Part shown: piece by piece, positions 5,304 to 7,835 of the stretch
Layout: the number at the start of each line of letters is the position of its first letter
How positions within the stretch are numbered: the first letter of the stretch is position 1
Source: Bacteroidia bacterium
GTDB taxonomy: Bacteria; Bacteroidota; Bacteroidia; NS11-12g; UBA955
Assembly (NCBI GenBank): GCA_020848595.1
Contig: JADLHV010000193.1
Span: 1 to 7,835 of the forward strand
Direction: 5' to 3'
DNA length: 7,835 nucleotides
Position numbers and translations under genes: made by a program
Notes under the pieces: model-generated
Seen by the model: the letters and a program-made list of their open reading frames with translations, nothing else
The model's database searches: none
What the model was told of the DNA's origin: nothing

Positions 5304-7181
5304 TCAGATTTCAGATAATTCGAGCCATCTCAATCCTTTTTCATCCAATTTTTCATTGGTTTTAGACATTTCTTCTGCCCAAGATTGCAATTCTTCGTGA
5401 TTGTTACTCCCGTTACTCAGTAATTGTTCTAACTCTTTTTTACGTGTTTCTAAAGTTTCAATTTCCTGTCCTAACAGTTCAAATTCTCTTTGTTCCTTAA
5501 AGCTTAATTTCCTTTTATTTTCGTTCTGAACACTAGTTGTAGTTGCCTTTGTTGATATTGGAACGGTATTAGATTTTTTTTCAATTGAAACAGCCTCTTC
5601 TTCTTCCAAGGCCTCTCTGTAATCAGTGTAATTGCCATAGAAATCACGAATTTCTCCTTCTCCTTCAAACACAAAAATATGGTCAACTAATTTGTCCATA
5701 AAGTAACGGTCGTGACTCACCAGTAATAAACAGCCATCAAAATTCATTAAGAAATCTTCTAGAACATTTAAGGTATCAATGTCTAAGTCGTTAGTTGGTT
5801 CATCGAGTATTAAAAAATTTGGATTAGTAACTAATACCTTAAGCAATTGCAATCGTCTTCTTTCTCCTCCACTAAGTTTTGCAACAGGCGTATGCTGCAT
5901 AGCTGGTGGAAATAGAAATAAATCGAGTAGTTTAGAAACTGTAATTGTTTCACCATTTCCTAAAGTTACATAATCAGCAATTTGTCTGACCTCTTCTAAA
6001 ATTCTATTATTATTATCTAGGTCGGAGCTATGTTGGGTATAATAACCAAACTTCAAAGTTTGCCCATGAACAATATCACCCTTATCGGGAGCTGTTTTAG
6101 CCGTTAAAATATCCAGAAGTGTAGATTTGCCTGCTCCATTTTGACCAACAATTCCAATTCGGTCTTTTTTCTTGAAGATATAAGAAAAATCTTTGATGAT
6201 ATTTTTTTCACCGAAAGATTTACTGATATGATTGGCTTCTATGATTTTGTTCCCTAATCGCACAGATTGTACCGAGATTTCAAGGTCATTTTTACTTAAG
6301 TCGCGATTAGCTATTTCTTTCAAATCATAAAATGCTTCAATTCTACTTTTAGACTTAGTGCCACGTGCTTTAGGCATTCGTCTCATCCAGTCCAATTCTT
6401 TGCTCATTAAATTTCTAGCCTTCGTTACTTCGGCTAATTCAACAGCATCTCTTTGCGATTTTTTCTCTAAATAGAAGGCATAATTCCCGTGATGTATAAA
6501 CAAACGCCCACGGTCTAATTCCATAATTTGAGTCGCTACATTGTCTAAGAAATAACGGTCGTGCGTTACCATTATAACAGAAGTATTATGGCCATTGAGT
6601 AAATTTTCTAACCATTCAATAGCTTGTAAATCTAAATGGTTAGTTGGTTCATCAAATATTAAAACATCGGGACTTTGTATGAGTAATCTAGCTAAAGCAA
6701 CTCTTTTCTTTTGACCACCACTTAGGGCTTCATTTTTTTGTTTTAGATTTGTTATGCCAAGTTTGGCTAAGATTTGATGGGCCTTTTTTTCAAAATCCCA
6801 AGCATCTAATCTGTCCATCTCTTCAAGTAAGAATTGCATTTCATCTGCATTAAATTCAGATTCGAGAATAGCAATTTCGTAACGTTTTACTAGATTTAAG
6901 ACAGGGTTATCGCTACCAAACAAACTTTCTTCAATCGTTTTTCCAGATTCTAATTCAGGTTCTTGAGGTAAATAGCCAATAGAAACGCCTTTGCCAATCG
7001 CTAAATTTCCATCATCAGCTTGAATTAAACCAGCAATTACTTTTAATAAAGTCGATTTTCCTGTGCCATTGCTACCCACTAAGGCTAGTTTTTGTCCGCG
7101 TGCTAAGCCGAAACTTATTTGTTTGAATAGCCATCTTTCGGTATAGGCTTTAGATATTCCGTCTGCGGATATAAGATTCAT
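5304..7181 (-). CDS. uup: ABC-F family ATPase, Uup type
   Basis: A 625-residue soluble protein with two fused ABC ATPase domains and no membrane segment, the ABC-F design. These proteins act on ribosomes, and Uup is also linked to DNA-related phenotypes and tolerance of replication or assembly stress. Domain 1 has Walker A GSNGTGKST at 36-44, signature LSGGQ at 153-157, Walker B LIFDEPTNHLDL at 174-185 and switch His at about 207. An inter-domain linker follows (about 240-300, rich in Lys and Arg). Domain 2 has Walker A GQNGAGKST at 346-354, signature LSGGE at 436-440, Walker B LILDEPTNDLDI at 457-468 and switch His at about 490. The C-terminal 555-625 region is a charged coiled coil (KEQREFELLGQEIETLETRKKELEQLL), the Uup-type C-terminal domain. 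That tail and the DEPTNDLD form favour Uup over EttA or YheS; a resistance-type ABC-F is less likely. The ATG at 7181 begins right at the first ABC strand. It is divergent from the bestrophin gene. Confidence 0.93.
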   Translation of the reverse strand: MNLISADGISKAYTERWLFKQISFGLARGQKLALVGSNGTGKSTLLKVIAGLIQADDGNLAIGKGVSIGYLPQEPELESGKTIEESLFGSDNPVLNLVKRYEIAILESEFNADEMQFLLEEMDRLDAWDFEKKAHQILAKLGITNLKQKNEALSGGQKKRVALARLLIQSPDVLIFDEPTNHLDLQAIEWLENLLNGHNTSVIMVTHDRYFLDNVATQIMELDRGRLFIHHGNYAFYLEKKSQRDAVELAEVTKARNLMSKELDWMRRMPKARGTKSKSRIEAFYDLKEIANRDLSKNDLEISVQSVRLGNKIIEANHISKSFGEKNIIKDFSYIFKKKDRIGIVGQNGAGKSTLLDILTAKTAPDKGDIVHGQTLKFGYYTQHSSDLDNNNRILEEVRQIADYVTLGNGETITVSKLLDLFLFPPAMQHTPVAKLSGGERRRLQLLKVLVTNPNFLILDEPTNDLDIDTLNVLEDFLMNFDGCLLLVSHDRYFMDKLVDHIFVFEGEGEIRDFYGNYTDYREALEEEEAVSIEKKSNTVPISTKATTTSVQNENKRKLSFKEQREFELLGQEIETLETRKKELEQLLSNGSNNHEELQSWAEEMSKTNEKLDEKGLRWLELSEI

Positions 7182-7188
7182 GAACTTG

Positions 7189-7196
7189 CAAAATTA
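7189..7196 (-). promoter_or_regulatory. Putative -7 promoter element (TAATTTTG) of uup
   Basis: On the minus strand this is TAATTTTG, fitting TAnnTTTG, ending 7 bases before the uup ATG. If used, transcription would begin at or within a few bases of the start codon, giving an almost leaderless mRNA. No clear TTG-type -33 box lies at the expected distance, so the assignment is tentative. Confidence 0.35.
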
Positions 7197-7262
7197 GACA
7201 ATTAGGGCCTTAAATGTTTCATTTATATAAGTATTTTGTTTGAAAGATTCTATTTGATAATA

Positions 7263-7281
7263 AATAAGGGAGCACCTTATT
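7263..7281 (+). other. Short stem-loop in the uup/bestrophin divergent region
   Basis: A perfect 7-bp inverted repeat, AATAAGG at 7263-7269 and CCTTATT at 7275-7281, around a 5-base loop GAGCA. It has no T tract on either side and does not lie after a gene, so it is not a normal terminator. It would sit in the leader of the bestrophin gene if transcription starts upstream of it. Its function is unknown. Confidence 0.35.
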
Positions 7282-7282
7282 A

Positions 7283-7305
7283 ATAAATTTAGATAGATAA
7301 ATTTA
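7283..7305. repeat. Pair of 9-bp direct repeats (ATAAATTTA), 14-bp period
   Basis: ATAAATTTA occurs at 7283-7291 and again at 7297-7305. Each copy contains the palindrome TAAATTTA, so the pair could be a two-site operator in the 170-base divergent intergenic region. The region is extremely AT-rich and chance similarity is a real possibility. Confidence 0.3.
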
Positions 7306-7351
7306 AAGATATAGAGGCAAATCCAAATCTTGTACGCATTTTTGTGGTAAG

Positions 7352-7835
7352 ATGGTTATATATAATCCAAAAGATTGGTGGAAACTTATTCTTAGTTTTC
7401 AAAAGAGTGATACGTTTAGAATAATGCTTCCAGGTATAATTGGAATGGCTGCTTATACATGGATAGTAGTGTATTTTGAATTAGGCGTATTTCATTTGAA
7501 TTATAAAAATACCACAAGTATTCATGCATTGGTTGGATTTGTTTTATCCATGTTGTTGGTTTTTAGAACTAATTCTGCTTACGAAAGATGGTGGGAAGGT
7601 CGTAAGATTTGGGGCAGTTTTGTCAATAATTCACGTAATTTAGCTATTAAACTTTCAGTGATGATAGAGGATAGAGCATTGCGTATTAAGTTCAAAACAT
7701 TGATTCAGAATTATATTCTAGCTACTAAAGAACATTTAAGAGATGGAGTGAAATCTGATATTCTAAAAGAATGTGAGGGTTATACAAAAGCGGATTTTAC
7801 AATGCATGCACATGTGCCAAATAGAATTATTCAAA
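7352..7835 (+). CDS. Bestrophin-family (UPF0187/YneE-like) membrane channel protein, N-terminal part (3' truncated by window)
   Basis: The first 161 residues of a bestrophin-family protein, cut by the window end; family members are usually about 280-300 residues. These are inner-membrane pentameric ion channels. Prokaryotic members studied so far conduct cations or anions depending on the protein, so the ion here is unknown. The N-terminus MVIYNPKDWWKLILSF, the hydrophobic helices at about 25-45 and 57-70, and the signature FRTNSAYERWWEGRKIWG at 71-88 followed by NNSRNLA are diagnostic. MHAHVPNRII at the window end matches the family's HxPN segment. The ATG at 7352 is the first start codon after an in-frame TAA at 7304-7306, and no ribosome-binding site is seen. 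The gene is divergent from uup with a 170-base shared upstream region. Confidence 0.93.
   Translation, partial: MVIYNPKDWWKLILSFQKSDTFRIMLPGIIGMAAYTWIVVYFELGVFHLNYKNTTSIHALVGFVLSMLLVFRTNSAYERWWEGRKIWGSFVNNSRNLAIKLSVMIEDRALRIKFKTLIQNYILATKEHLRDGVKSDILKECEGYTKADFTMHAHVPNRIIQ

Noticed and set aside
5504..5686. A 60-residue minus-strand open frame
   Set aside because: It lies inside the C-terminal part of uup in another frame, has no recognisable motif and is a shadow of the real gene.
5779..5973. A 64-residue plus-strand open frame
   Set aside because: It is antisense to the second ATPase domain of uup, whose protein motifs are fully conserved on the other strand.
5304..7181. Antibiotic-resistance ABC-F protein
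   Set aside because: The C-terminal Uup-type coiled coil and the general housekeeping motifs fit Uup; no resistance-type feature or mobile context is visible.
1..7835. Mobile element, prophage, CRISPR array or toxin-antitoxin module
   Set aside because: No transposase, integrase, spaced repeat array, terminal inverted repeats or small toxin-like gene pair was found on either strand.

Overview
The window is AT-rich, tightly packed DNA from a member of the Bacteroidota, probably a free-living or environmental lineage. Three things support this. There are no convincing Shine-Dalgarno sites. TAnnTTTG-type -7 promoter octamers lie upstream of several genes. An ECF sigma factor is coupled to an anti-sigma-like protein with an outer-membrane barrel domain, an architecture typical of this phylum. 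I cannot name the genus.

Left part (1-1446, plus strand): the 3' end of a UDP-glucose 6-dehydrogenase gene is followed two bases later by a complete UDP-glucuronate decarboxylase gene. Together they turn UDP-glucose into UDP-glucuronate and then UDP-xylose, so this is probably the end of a surface or extracellular polysaccharide operon. A strong hairpin with A and T tracts on its two sides (1495-1528) closes this unit and can also serve the convergent genes to the right.

Middle part (1587-3618, minus strand): an ECF sigma factor overlaps by 20 bases a 497-residue protein. That protein has a short N-terminal cytoplasmic segment, one membrane helix, an Asn-rich linker of about 140-150 residues and a beta-rich C-terminal half. 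This layout fits the dual membrane-spanning anti-sigma factors described in Bacteroides and is the most interesting system in the window. A -7-like element between the TTG codon at 3654 and the ATG at 3618 argues that the sigma gene starts at 3618.

Right-middle part (3800-7181, minus strand): a WaaE/KdtX-like family 2 glycosyltransferase with a GTG start overlaps by four bases (ATGA) a NodB-fold polysaccharide deacetylase without a signal peptide. This looks like a glycan-modifying pair. Upstream of it is an ABC-F ATPase of the Uup type. A -7-like octamer between Uup and the glycosyltransferase suggests the pair can be transcribed on its own.

Right end (7182-7835): a 170-base divergent intergenic region with a small hairpin and a short direct repeat separates uup from a plus-strand bestrophin-family channel gene that runs off the window. 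No rRNA, tRNA, CRISPR array, insertion sequence or prophage gene was seen. No gene-free stretch exceeds 300 bases; the longest is the 7182-7351 gap.
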